This document shows, piece by piece, positions 35,169-43,313 of a stretch of DNA of 64,000 nt. Where the stretch lies: the NCBI RefSeq assembly GCF_038050405.1, contig NZ_CP150900.1, positions 2,232,001-2,296,000 on the forward strand, in the 5' to 3' direction. The notes under the pieces are model-generated. The model saw nothing but the letters and a program-made list of their open reading frames with translations, did no database searches and was not told where the DNA came from. The position numbers and the translations under genes were made by a program. The first letter of the stretch is position 1; every line of letters begins with the position of its first letter. Origin of the DNA: Paraburkholderia sp. IMGN_8. Its GTDB lineage: Bacteria; Pseudomonadota; Gammaproteobacteria; Burkholderiales; Burkholderiaceae.

Positions 35169-35496
35169 AACAGCCTCTCGGAGAATGCTCGTGGCGTTGG
35201 TGACGCTGGCGGCAGGTACTGGACACCCGCTCGGGTTCCGCATTGAGCGCAAGGGCAGCTTTGACAACGTAGGCGCCGCGAGGCTGACCGCTACCTCCAA
35301 AAGACCTCCATCAGTCTGTCGCCGGATAGTTTTACTCGCTGATGATATAAGCATTCCTCATTACCTCGGATTTTCTCGCCTTGCCATCCTTATCGCGACA
35401 CAACCGCCTCAAGTCGGGTTTGCCGCTGTTCCCGACGCGATCGCTGCGCTGCTTGCGAAGCTCCGGAAATGCCATTCCGGCAGCGCGGGCCGGCCC
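35169..35496. other. Gap between ACT gene and IS5-type gene
   Basis: 328 bases. Open frames exist on both strands, but none has a ribosome-binding site, codon pattern or family that I can support. Nothing further is seen. Confidence 0.35.
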
Positions 35497-35826
35497 TCAC
35501 GCTAAGTGACCCGTTGCACCGGCCAGGTTGCATGACCGGTCATCCGGTTCGCTATGCGCGACCTCATTACGGGTGGCTGCAAGCAGGGTATGAACCTGCT
35601 CGAGGATGCCGCTGCGTCTCCATTGAAGATACTTGATGTAGCAGGTCTGCTGCGGCGGAAAATCCGATGGCAGGTGGATCCATCGCTCGCCCGTGCGTGT
35701 GACCCAGAGGATTGCATCCAGCACGGCGCGCACATCGGACGCAGGCCGCCCGAATGGCTTCCTTGCCCCAGGCTCTGGAAAAAGACGTCTGACTGTTTTC
35801 CATTCCTCATCGGATAGCCGATTCAT
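35497..35826 (-). CDS. Stand-alone IS5-type transposase N-terminal domain (DUF4096)
   Basis: A 109-residue protein starting at ATG 35826 directly behind AAGGAGAAAATCA. MNRLSDEEWKTVRRLFPEP, GRPASDVRAVLDAILWVTRTGERWIHLPSDFPPQQTCYIKYLQWRRSGIL is the N-terminal DNA-binding half of IS5-type transposases. The DDE catalytic half is absent, and no terminal repeats flank it. The excellent ribosome-binding site and intact frame suggest a stand-alone, possibly domesticated gene instead of a simple truncation. The last 20 residues diverge from the family. Confidence 0.65.
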   Translation of the reverse strand: MNRLSDEEWKTVRRLFPEPGARKPFGRPASDVRAVLDAILWVTRTGERWIHLPSDFPPQQTCYIKYLQWRRSGILEQVHTLLAATRNEVAHSEPDDRSCNLAGATGHLA

Positions 35827-35953
35827 TGATTTTCTCCTTGTCGTCACTACACGTTATCCGTTCTCAAACGCGCGGGCGGGCACCACGAGCGCGGACGCCT
35901 GAATACCGCCTGTGGCAGGCTGCCGTGCCTGACGAGCAAGCTGGTGGCGCCGC

Positions 35954-36292
35954 TTACAGTTCGGGATTCTGAAACCGATGAAGCCCGCGATATCCGATTG
36001 ATGGATTCCGCGCACGCCAAGGGTAGGGTTTTGTTACCTGTTGCCGGCAGCGGCTGCTGCTCGGGGGCAGTGCGTCGATCGTGGTGAGGTCCTCGTAGAT
36101 CACGCGCAACGCCGTGATGCGCTGCATCTGCGGATGAATGATCTGGCTTTTCAGCACGGGCCCGAGGGCGCTGCCGATGGCCGGCCCTACACCGTGAGGC
36201 GTCCTCGGAGCGGGCGAAATTTCTTGAGCCGACGTAGATACGGCAAGGCTGACAAACGCGGCGCAAAACAGGACGTGGGACGCAGCCTTCAT
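35954..36292 (-). CDS. Small exported hypothetical protein
   Basis: A 112-residue protein with a clean signal peptide (MKAASHVLFCAAFVSLAVSTSAQ, cleavage after SAQ near 23) and a good GGAGGAAGCC ribosome-binding site. The mature part has no cysteine pair besides one Cys near 84 and no family I recognise. The C-terminal 40 residues are basic and compositionally different from the rest, so the original 3' end may have been lost by a frameshift. Function unknown. Confidence 0.55.
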   Translation of the reverse strand: MKAASHVLFCAAFVSLAVSTSAQEISPAPRTPHGVGPAIGSALGPVLKSQIIHPQMQRITALRVIYEDLTTIDALPPSSSRCRQQVTKPYPWRARNPSIGYRGLHRFQNPEL

Positions 36293-37037
36293 TGGCTTCC
36301 TCCAGCACTACCAGGGCGAACCAGGCAATTCTATGTTCCCGAAAACCGTATGAGACGGGAATTAACGCAAATTGACGTTTTGGCTGCGCCACGCCTATGC
36401 CTGCACGCTGGCGGTTGACTATCAGGTACCGTGTACTGGCCGGCCGCCAGCGGCGCGCGGCCGAGATCGGTCAGGACGCCGTTTGTCAGCGTGCGGTGCA
36501 AGCTTGTGACGGACCAGAAGCGCGTGCTGCTCGCCAAACCCACCTCGCTGCCAGACGATCGCGCTTATTGGTTTGGGCGGTTTGTCGCTGTCGTTGCAAC
36601 ATGTTCCATCCGCTTACTTCGCCGGGTTCTGGAGACAGGTTTCGCACAGTCGTGACGCGCGTCAATTTCGTCGCGTGCAGCATGTTACAAAAAATTTCAT
36701 GCCGCCTCCTTTCGTACGACCTAAATTCCTTTTCATTCCTTCTGGGGATCGTCATTGGCGGGACAGGAGCGCCGAGACTGGCGAAATGCCGACCACGAGG
36801 GAAGGCTGACTGTTCGTAGATGGAGTCGTAGCCGACGCGCTGGCGGTGTCCAGCGCCGGCGGCCTGTGACATGGAAGCGGCAGTGGGTACCGGCGAACGA
36901 CAATGGCGGGAGAGGCGCTTCGGCCATGCCATCGTGAAAGTCTCCGGCAAAAGGCGCAATGCCGATCGAGCCAGCAGCGGCTGCCGTGCTGCTGCCGCTT
37001 ATCGTGTTACGGGTCGCATATAGATGAGGAGTCTTCC
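36293..37037. other. Long gap before the BNR-type gene
   Basis: 745 bases without a supported gene. A minus-strand stretch around 36400-36540 (GVLTDLGRAPLAAGQYTV) looks protein-like but has no start and no family. GAGGAG at 37026-37032 is the ribosome-binding site of the next gene. Confidence 0.35.
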
Positions 37038-38477
37038 ATGCGACGCAACAAGCCTGGTGCATTTCTGATCGGAATTCCCCTTGCCGCCATGTTGGCGGCC
37101 AGCACAACAAGCTGGAGTGCCCCCACCCTGGTCTCGGGTCCCAGCCCGTTTGCAAGCTGTACCGTCGGCGGACCCGGCACGGTCTACGTGAATGCGGAGG
37201 TCGAACCCTGGGTGGCTGTGAATCCCGCCAATCCGTCGAACCTCATCGGGGCGTGGCAACAGGATCGCTGGTCGAACGGCGGCGCGCACGGCCTGGTTGC
37301 CGGCTTCTCGTTCGATGGCGGTCAGACGTGGAGACAGACGAATCTGCCTTTCAGCACGTGCGCAGGCGGACTCGGATACGAGCGCGCCTCTGACCCGTGG
37401 GTATCCATCGGGCCGGATGGAACCGCCTACTCCGTATCGATCTCGTTTAACCAGTCCAACAACAACAATGCAGTCGCCGCGGCCGTTTCACGGGACGGCG
37501 GCCAAAGCTGGGGGAATCTGAGCGTCCTCATCGCCGACAACGAGCCCACGCTGCAGTTCTTCAACGACAAAGAGTCGGTGACCGCCAATCCCATCAAGGC
37601 AGGTGTCGCCTATGCGGTTTGGGACCGGCTCGAACTGCCGAACGGCAACCCATACGCCAACCTGCACACTGCCGCGTTCCGGGGGCCGTCGATGTTCTCG
37701 AAGACCATCGACGGAGGTCTCAAATGGAGTTCACCATCGGCCATCGTGACAGTGCCGTCACGGCAGCAGACGATCGGCAACCAGATCGTGGTCAACTCGC
37801 AGGACGGGACACTGTATGACTTTTTCGACCTGATCAGTCCACCGTTCAAAAAGTCGGCCGGCAAGGTTGCGTTCATCAAGTCGACCGACGATGGCGCAAC
37901 GTGGACGAAGCCGCAGATCATCGCCGGTCTGGAGACCGTCCCGGTCACGGATCCCAACACCGGCGAAGCGGTGCGCACCGGCGACATCATCCCCGAGCCG
38001 GCGATCGATCCAGCGACGGGGCAACTCTACGTTGTCTGGCAGGACTCGCGTTTCAACGGCGGCCAGTATGACGAGATCGCCTTCTCGACGTCCACGAACG
38101 GCGGTGCGTCGTGGAGCGCGCCCATCCGGGTGAACACACCCTCAGGGCGGCCGGCGTTCAATCCGTCGGTTCGCGTGAATTCCGCCGGCACGGTCGCTGT
38201 CACGTACTACGACTTCCGCGACCTGGCGGCGGATAACAAGGCGACGCTGCCCACAAACTACTGGCAAACGACGTCGACCAACGGCGGGGGGAGTTTCGGC
38301 AGCGAACTGCGGCTATCCGGTCCGTTCGATCTGAAGACGGCGCCGGTAGCGGAGGGATTCTTCCTCGGGGACTATTCAGGTCTTGAAGCGCGAGGGAATG
38401 CTTTCCTGTCATTCTTTGTTCAAACGAACTCAGGCAACACATCCAATCGCACGGATGTATTCTTTGTTGCGCCGTAG
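37038..38477 (+). CDS. Secreted sialidase-fold (BNR-repeat) protein
   Basis: A 479-residue exported protein. Start at ATG 37038 behind GAGGAG gives a signal peptide (GAFLIGIPLAAMLAASTTSWSA, residues 7-28). The mature part has repeated Asp-box (BNR) motifs of form S-x-D-x-G-x-T-W: SFDGGQTWRQT, SRDGGQSWGN, TIDGGLKWSS, STDDGATWTKP and STNGGASWSAP. That indicates a six-bladed propeller of the exo-sialidase fold. The arginine triad of true sialidases is not evident by eye, so substrate and activity are unknown. It stands alone on the plus strand, near another exported propeller. Confidence 0.8.
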   Translation: MRRNKPGAFLIGIPLAAMLAASTTSWSAPTLVSGPSPFASCTVGGPGTVYVNAEVEPWVAVNPANPSNLIGAWQQDRWSNGGAHGLVAGFSFDGGQTWRQTNLPFSTCAGGLGYERASDPWVSIGPDGTAYSVSISFNQSNNNNAVAAAVSRDGGQSWGNLSVLIADNEPTLQFFNDKESVTANPIKAGVAYAVWDRLELPNGNPYANLHTAAFRGPSMFSKTIDGGLKWSSPSAIVTVPSRQQTIGNQIVVNSQDGTLYDFFDLISPPFKKSAGKVAFIKSTDDGATWTKPQIIAGLETVPVTDPNTGEAVRTGDIIPEPAIDPATGQLYVVWQDSRFNGGQYDEIAFSTSTNGGASWSAPIRVNTPSGRPAFNPSVRVNSAGTVAVTYYDFRDLAADNKATLPTNYWQTTSTNGGGSFGSELRLSGPFDLKTAPVAEGFFLGDYSGLEARGNAFLSFFVQTNSGNTSNRTDVFFVAP

Positions 38478-38697
38478 CTTCGGGTAGTCCGGCTGAGGCC
38501 CAGGCCGCCCAGATACTGCTGGGCGGTCGTACGGCCGTGTATGCGTGTCAGGCGACTAAAGATTTCAAACTTTCGAAGCATCTCGGAAGCCTGTGCCGGA
38601 TTTCCGGGGCGATCGCTGCTTCTGGAAAGAAACAATGTCGATAAGTCCACATGACGTGAGGCACTCGCCTGGGCGTAGCCGCGACGAGCTCTGCTGA

Positions 38698-40611
38698 TCA
38701 GGGTGTCCAGCGATAGATAATAATGCTGGTCCCGTTGTAGTTGTCCTTCGTGATCACGTACTCTCCGGTCGACCGACGGTACGATCTAAGGCCGTACATC
38801 GAATCCACGTCATTGCCGACGTACACGGTGTTGGGGCTGCTGTTGATCAACGTGGTGTCCAGGCTGCCTGTGGTCAGATTGAAGGCATCGATGTTGGGCA
38901 CGGTGTGTACGTATCCGACGAAGAGATAGTTGCCAGTCGCTGTGATCGACTTGGGATTGGCGCTGGTAAGGTTGATCACCGGATCGGGAGCGGTTGTGTT
39001 GCCTGCGAGCCAGCCGTGATACACCTCGACCCGCGTTCCGATCGACGTCCAGTCTGTACTCCCAACAATTCCCTGTGCCAGGATCATGGTGTCGCTTTCC
39101 GGCAGGTAGATAATCCGCGTCAATGGCGTGATAGTGCCCGGAATGGGAGTCGCAATTCCCGCTCCCCAATTCGGCTGACCGCTCGCGTCAAAGCCGGTCA
39201 GCGGATAGTGCGAGATGGTATTCGTCTTGTCCAAGCCGGCCCAGACGTCCCCTTTGCTGTCAAGGGCGAATCCGTGCCTGACCGGTGCGGTCGTATTGAA
39301 CGCTGTACCTGGAAGCGTGGCGTCCGGTATGGCGATGTAGCCATTCGCAGCGTTGAAGTGGAAAAAGTAGAAGGTATCGGGATTCTGGCCGGCTGCCACA
39401 AGGATCCGGTTGGCGCCGACGGTGGCGAGTTGACCGAAGTGCTCATCACGCGCGCGATCGTTGATGTTGATTCGTGGATCAGATGGATAGTCGATTGGAT
39501 CGACCGTGTTCGCTACGAAGGTTCCTCCAGCGGAGCCCGTATAGATGTTGGTGCCTCCATAGAAGTAGGCGCCATCGGTACCCGAGTCCGGAGCGGCGAT
39601 TCCCTCAAAGTTGAGAGACTGAAGCTTCCATCGCAGGTGGCCGGCGTTGTCGTAGGAGTGAATGTCCGTGCCGCCGTCGCGGCCGAGGTCCCAGGTTCCG
39701 CCCCATGGGTTGTTGAGCACATAAAGGTTGCCGGCGACGTCTTTGCCGATGCCGGTGACGCGGGTAAAGCGCTTATCACCCACCTGGCCTTTTATTCCGG
39801 CCGTAGTGTCGAGATATCCGCCCTGGATGCCAAACGTACTGACCAGAAATGGCGTGCCCGAGATGTTGTAGATCTTGATGTTCATGTCGGGCCCCTCGTC
39901 CCCGATCATGAGATACCCAGTCGCCGAATCGAAATACAGCGCGGACGGTCGAGAAACGACGGACATCTGGATGGTGTTCAGCAGCACGCCGACCGGATTG
40001 AATTCGAGGATTGCGCCCGCGCTTTTCTGCGCAACCCAGATGTTTCCTGCGCTGTCCACGGCGAGCCCGCCAGGGCCTGAGACGGCGATATCCTGCCGCC
40101 AGACGCCGTCGGTGGTGTAGACCCGGACGCGATTTCCAGGAAAGTCGCTCGCATAAAGGAGCGAGCCCGACGTCGCGAGTCCGGTGATGACATCAGCCCG
40201 CGGCTCAGCCGTTGTCGCGCTGACTGAGATGAGAAAATCGCGGGTTTGGGTGGTTCGGCCGTACCGTCCCACCGTGCCGCTGCCGTAAGTGGTATTAAAT
40301 TTCAACGCAGCGAAGATTGACGTTGCATTGCCAGTAATGGCGCTGCCCTGAAACTCGCCGTGACCTCCCAGAGACCCTATGCTTTGGCCGTTCTGGTATA
40401 TCGCAACGCCGCCCTCGTTTTCGTCCCACATGGATGCCGTATAGATAACACCCTCAGGCGCTACCCACATGGAGCGCGCGGCGTTACCCACGCGGGTGGC
40501 GTTGGTCCCAAATGTGTTCGCCACCCAGTCGGTGGCGTACTGCGCCTGGCACGCTGGTGCAATCGCAGCGATCAGCAGTACGGCGAAGAACGTGGCATAG
40601 ATTCGTTTCAT
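38698..40611 (-). CDS. Exported NHL-type beta-propeller protein
   Basis: A 637-residue exported protein with signal peptide MKRIYATFFAVLLIAAIAPACQA. Repeats of NHL/SMP-30 type occur: GPGGLAVDSAGNIWVAQKSAGAILEFNPVG near 185, TGIGKDVAGNLYVLNNPWGG near 290 and HGFALDSKGDVWAGLDKTN near 440. No catalytic motif is visible. The sequence is Asn/Thr/Gly-rich as in many secreted proteins. It could be a binding or polysaccharide-associated scaffold. The ribosome-binding site is weak. It converges on the BNR-type gene, 220 bases away, with which it shares propeller architecture but no recognisable homology. Confidence 0.78.
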   Translation of the reverse strand: MKRIYATFFAVLLIAAIAPACQAQYATDWVANTFGTNATRVGNAARSMWVAPEGVIYTASMWDENEGGVAIYQNGQSIGSLGGHGEFQGSAITGNATSIFAALKFNTTYGSGTVGRYGRTTQTRDFLISVSATTAEPRADVITGLATSGSLLYASDFPGNRVRVYTTDGVWRQDIAVSGPGGLAVDSAGNIWVAQKSAGAILEFNPVGVLLNTIQMSVVSRPSALYFDSATGYLMIGDEGPDMNIKIYNISGTPFLVSTFGIQGGYLDTTAGIKGQVGDKRFTRVTGIGKDVAGNLYVLNNPWGGTWDLGRDGGTDIHSYDNAGHLRWKLQSLNFEGIAAPDSGTDGAYFYGGTNIYTGSAGGTFVANTVDPIDYPSDPRININDRARDEHFGQLATVGANRILVAAGQNPDTFYFFHFNAANGYIAIPDATLPGTAFNTTAPVRHGFALDSKGDVWAGLDKTNTISHYPLTGFDASGQPNWGAGIATPIPGTITPLTRIIYLPESDTMILAQGIVGSTDWTSIGTRVEVYHGWLAGNTTAPDPVINLTSANPKSITATGNYLFVGYVHTVPNIDAFNLTTGSLDTTLINSSPNTVYVGNDVDSMYGLRSYRRSTGEYVITKDNYNGTSIIIYRWTP

Positions 40612-40824
40612 GATCGTGAAGAGCGCCCCCCAGAGGCGAGTCTGTCCAACCCAATACTGCGTTCGAGCGGTATATCGGCGAGGTGTGGAAAAAGTTGAGT
40701 TCGCGTTTCCAGTACGGGTAAACGGTGCTGGACCTCAGCCCGAGCAGCGCTTCCAGCCGCTCCGCGAGGCGGATGAGCGTTCACGTGTCAGCTGGCGGCT
40801 CGCAAGACCGTGTCCGCGGCGTCA

Positions 40825-41478
40825 TCATGTGTGCCCCCATGCATCAATTGGCGGCATTGCGCCGAGTCCCCTTAGCCATGCATGGTGGGCCAGCGCGAGC
40901 ATTTCGCGGTCGCCTGGGCTGTCGCCGTACGCATACAGCACGCGCGGTGGATCGCTGCCGAACCATTGTTGCAGCCTCCGCTCTTTCTCCGGCCCCCAAC
41001 AGTTCGGCGAGGCGAAGCGGCCCGAGAACCGGCCACCGCGAAATTCGAGTTCTGTCGCGAAAACCGCTTCAAAACCCGCGCTCGCAGCCCAATGCCTCAG
41101 GTAAAGCGCAGGCGACGCGCTGACCAGGACGAGCCGGTGGCCGCATCGCTTATGCTCCTGGATTCTGGCCGCCATTTCCGGTCGGATCAGGGCATTCAAC
41201 CTTTCTGCGGCATACCGCTGCGCCGCGTCCTCCAGTTCGAGTTGGGTCATGCCGCCGAGCGTTGCCGCAAGAAAACGCGCCTTGGCGGATCCCCGATCGC
41301 ACACGTCCGCCAGCAGGCCCACGAGCCACGGTGACGCACGCACGACCCCAACGGCAAACCGGCCGCGACCGACCGTGTAATGCACGAAGTCACGCAGGCT
41401 GTCCGAGGTGGTGATGGTGCCGTCGAAATCGAACGCGGCAACGGTTTGATTGCGCTGCATCGGTTGGTTGGTGATCAT
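40825..41478 (-). CDS. HAD-superfamily IB phosphatase
   Basis: A 217-residue cytoplasmic hydrolase. AAFDFDGTITTSDS near residue 15 holds the nucleophile Asp (DxDGT); LVSASPALYLRHW near 118 is motif II; YAYGDSPGDREMLALA near 183 is motif IV. The family includes phosphoserine- and phosphatidylglycerophosphate-type phosphatases. Start ATG 41478 shares one base with the stop of the upstream PAP2 gene (TGATG), so both are co-translated. Its place after a PAP2 phosphatase suggests lipid or isoprenoid phosphate chemistry. Last gene of a long leftward operon. Confidence 0.88.
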   Translation of the reverse strand: MITNQPMQRNQTVAAFDFDGTITTSDSLRDFVHYTVGRGRFAVGVVRASPWLVGLLADVCDRGSAKARFLAATLGGMTQLELEDAAQRYAAERLNALIRPEMAARIQEHKRCGHRLVLVSASPALYLRHWAASAGFEAVFATELEFRGGRFSGRFASPNCWGPEKERRLQQWFGSDPPRVLYAYGDSPGDREMLALAHHAWLRGLGAMPPIDAWGHT

Positions 41479-42080
41479 CAGCGCCGCAGCCAGCCGAGAG
41501 CGATCGGCCGCGCGAGAAGTTTGCGGTACAGCGTGATCGCCCGCCGCGTCACGGCAGCGCCGCCGAGCGCCCAGAACGGCGCGAGAAGAAAGTAAGCCAC
41601 ACCGGCCACCACGATCGCGCCAAGCATGTCCAGCGGGAAGTGAACCCCGAGAAAGACCCGCGCCCAGGCAACTGCCACCCCGGCCACCAGTGTGAATCCG
41701 CCGAGCCCGCGCGCCCCGCCCAGTAGCAACGTCAGCGCGATGCCGGCAAACACGGTCGCATGGTCGCTCGGAAACGAGGAGTCCGGCGCATGCGGCAGGA
41801 AGGTACGGCCGAGACCGATCATGAACGGGCGCGGATGCTGCCACGCCAGGCCGATCAACTGGTTCGCGCCGACGCCGAGCATCGCCACGAGGCATGCCCG
41901 GACGGCCAGACTCCGTTGTGCTTCGTTACCCCGCAGCCACATCGCTGCCAGCAGCAACGGGATCAGCCAGATCACGTAATCGGCGATCAGCATTGCCATG
42001 CCGACCAGCCACGCCGGTGTTGCGGTGGTGCCGTTGATCAGGAGAAACAGCGCCTGGTTGAATGCTTCGAGTGTATTCAT
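41478..42080 (-). CDS. PAP2-family phosphatase (undecaprenyl-diphosphatase type)
   Basis: A 200-residue inner-membrane protein with about five segments. The phosphatase motifs are intact: QHPRP near 82, FPSDHATVFAGI near 103 (catalytic His) and ARVFLGVHFPLDMLGA near 140 (nucleophile His and Asp). The opening MNTLEAFNQALFLLIN matches BcrC-like undecaprenyl pyrophosphate phosphatases, which recycle the cell-wall lipid carrier. It lies 27 bases after the MFS gene and overlaps the HAD gene. In contrast to the PAP2 domain of the DedA fusion two genes upstream, its active site looks functional. Confidence 0.87.
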   Translation of the reverse strand: MNTLEAFNQALFLLINGTTATPAWLVGMAMLIADYVIWLIPLLLAAMWLRGNEAQRSLAVRACLVAMLGVGANQLIGLAWQHPRPFMIGLGRTFLPHAPDSSFPSDHATVFAGIALTLLLGGARGLGGFTLVAGVAVAWARVFLGVHFPLDMLGAIVVAGVAYFLLAPFWALGGAAVTRRAITLYRKLLARPIALGWLRR

Positions 42081-42107
42081 CGCAATGAAGTCGTTGATAA
42101 AAATCCA

Positions 42108-43313
42108 TCAGGCCCGCGAGGCGGCCTGGCGCGACGCGAACCAGCACAGCAGCAGCGGCACCACGACGAGCGCTGCGCCAGCGAGAAAAGTCGTCGAGGC
42201 GCCAAAGCGATCCCACAGCCAGCCGGCCAGCGTGCTCGCGAGCAGCATGCACAGGCCGCAGGCCAGGTTGAACACGCCGAACGCGGTGCCGCGCAACGTC
42301 GAGGGTGCCGTTTCGGACACCATCGCGGCGAGGATGCCCTGCGTGAAACCCATGTGCAGCCCCCACACGGCAACACCGACGAACATCGACATGACAGATT
42401 GCCCCATGCCGAGCAGCAGATCGGCCGCGATCAGCAGTGCCATGCCGAGCGCCAGCAGAAGGCGTCGATCCAGCTGGTCCGAGAGGACTCCGACCGGATA
42501 CGCCGACAGCGAATACGCGAGACTCATGACGACCATCACGGCGGGAATCCACGCGAGATCCAGACCCGTCTGCTGCGCGCGCAACACGAGGAACGCTTCG
42601 CTGAAGCGCGCGAGCGTGAACGTTGCGCCGATGGTGACGATGAACCAGTAGCGCGCCGGGAACTCGCGCAGCGCGCGCCAGTGCAACGGCGAGCGGAAGG
42701 TACGCCTTGCCGGCGCATGGCCCGATTCGTCGATGCCGAACGCGATCAGGCCGATCGCGATGAAAGCCGGCACGACGGCGAACCACAACACAGTACGAAT
42801 GTGGTCAGCAAACCAGAACATCAGCGCGATGGCGAGCGCGGGTCCGAGGAACGCGCCGATCGTATCCATCGACTGACGCAGACCGAAACACGCGCCCCGG
42901 ATCTCCGGCGGTGCCACGTCGGCGACCAGCGCATCGCGCGGTGCACCGCGAATGCCCTTGCCGATGCGGTCGAGCAGGCGGGCCGTGACGACCCAGCCCG
43001 GCGTGCTCGCGAGCGGGAACAGCGGCTTGGTCAGCGCCGCCAGCCCATATCCCAGCAAGAGCAGACCCTTGCGCCGCCCGAGCCAGTCGCTGAGTGGCCC
43101 GGAAAACACCTTCACGATCAGCGCGGTTGCTTCCGCCGCGCCTTCGAGCACCCCGAGCGCCATGACGTTCATGCCCATCGTGGTCACGAGGAACACCGGC
43201 AGCAATGCATGCACGAGTTCGGACGACAGGTCCATGAAGAGGCTCACGAAGCCGAGCGCCCAGACCGTGCGCGGAATGGCGATCCTGGTGGCGGAAGGTG
43301 TGTCAGGGGTCAT
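42108..43313 (-). CDS. MFS transporter (paralogue of the one at 7862-9073)
   Basis: A 401-residue twelve-segment major facilitator. FSGPLSDWLGRRKGLLLLGYG is the loop 2-3 motif, followed by DRIGKGIRGAPRDALVADVAPPEIRGACFGLRQSMDTIGAFLGP. Whole-length similarity to the protein at 7862-9073 shows gene duplication. The ATG overlaps the stop of the DedA fusion gene by four bases (ATGA), so it belongs to the same operon. The substrate is unknown; operon context suggests export of a metal chelate, drug or lipid-related compound, an inference only. Confidence 0.88.
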   Translation of the reverse strand: MTPDTPSATRIAIPRTVWALGFVSLFMDLSSELVHALLPVFLVTTMGMNVMALGVLEGAAEATALIVKVFSGPLSDWLGRRKGLLLLGYGLAALTKPLFPLASTPGWVVTARLLDRIGKGIRGAPRDALVADVAPPEIRGACFGLRQSMDTIGAFLGPALAIALMFWFADHIRTVLWFAVVPAFIAIGLIAFGIDESGHAPARRTFRSPLHWRALREFPARYWFIVTIGATFTLARFSEAFLVLRAQQTGLDLAWIPAVMVVMSLAYSLSAYPVGVLSDQLDRRLLLALGMALLIAADLLLGMGQSVMSMFVGVAVWGLHMGFTQGILAAMVSETAPSTLRGTAFGVFNLACGLCMLLASTLAGWLWDRFGASTTFLAGAALVVVPLLLCWFASRQAASRA

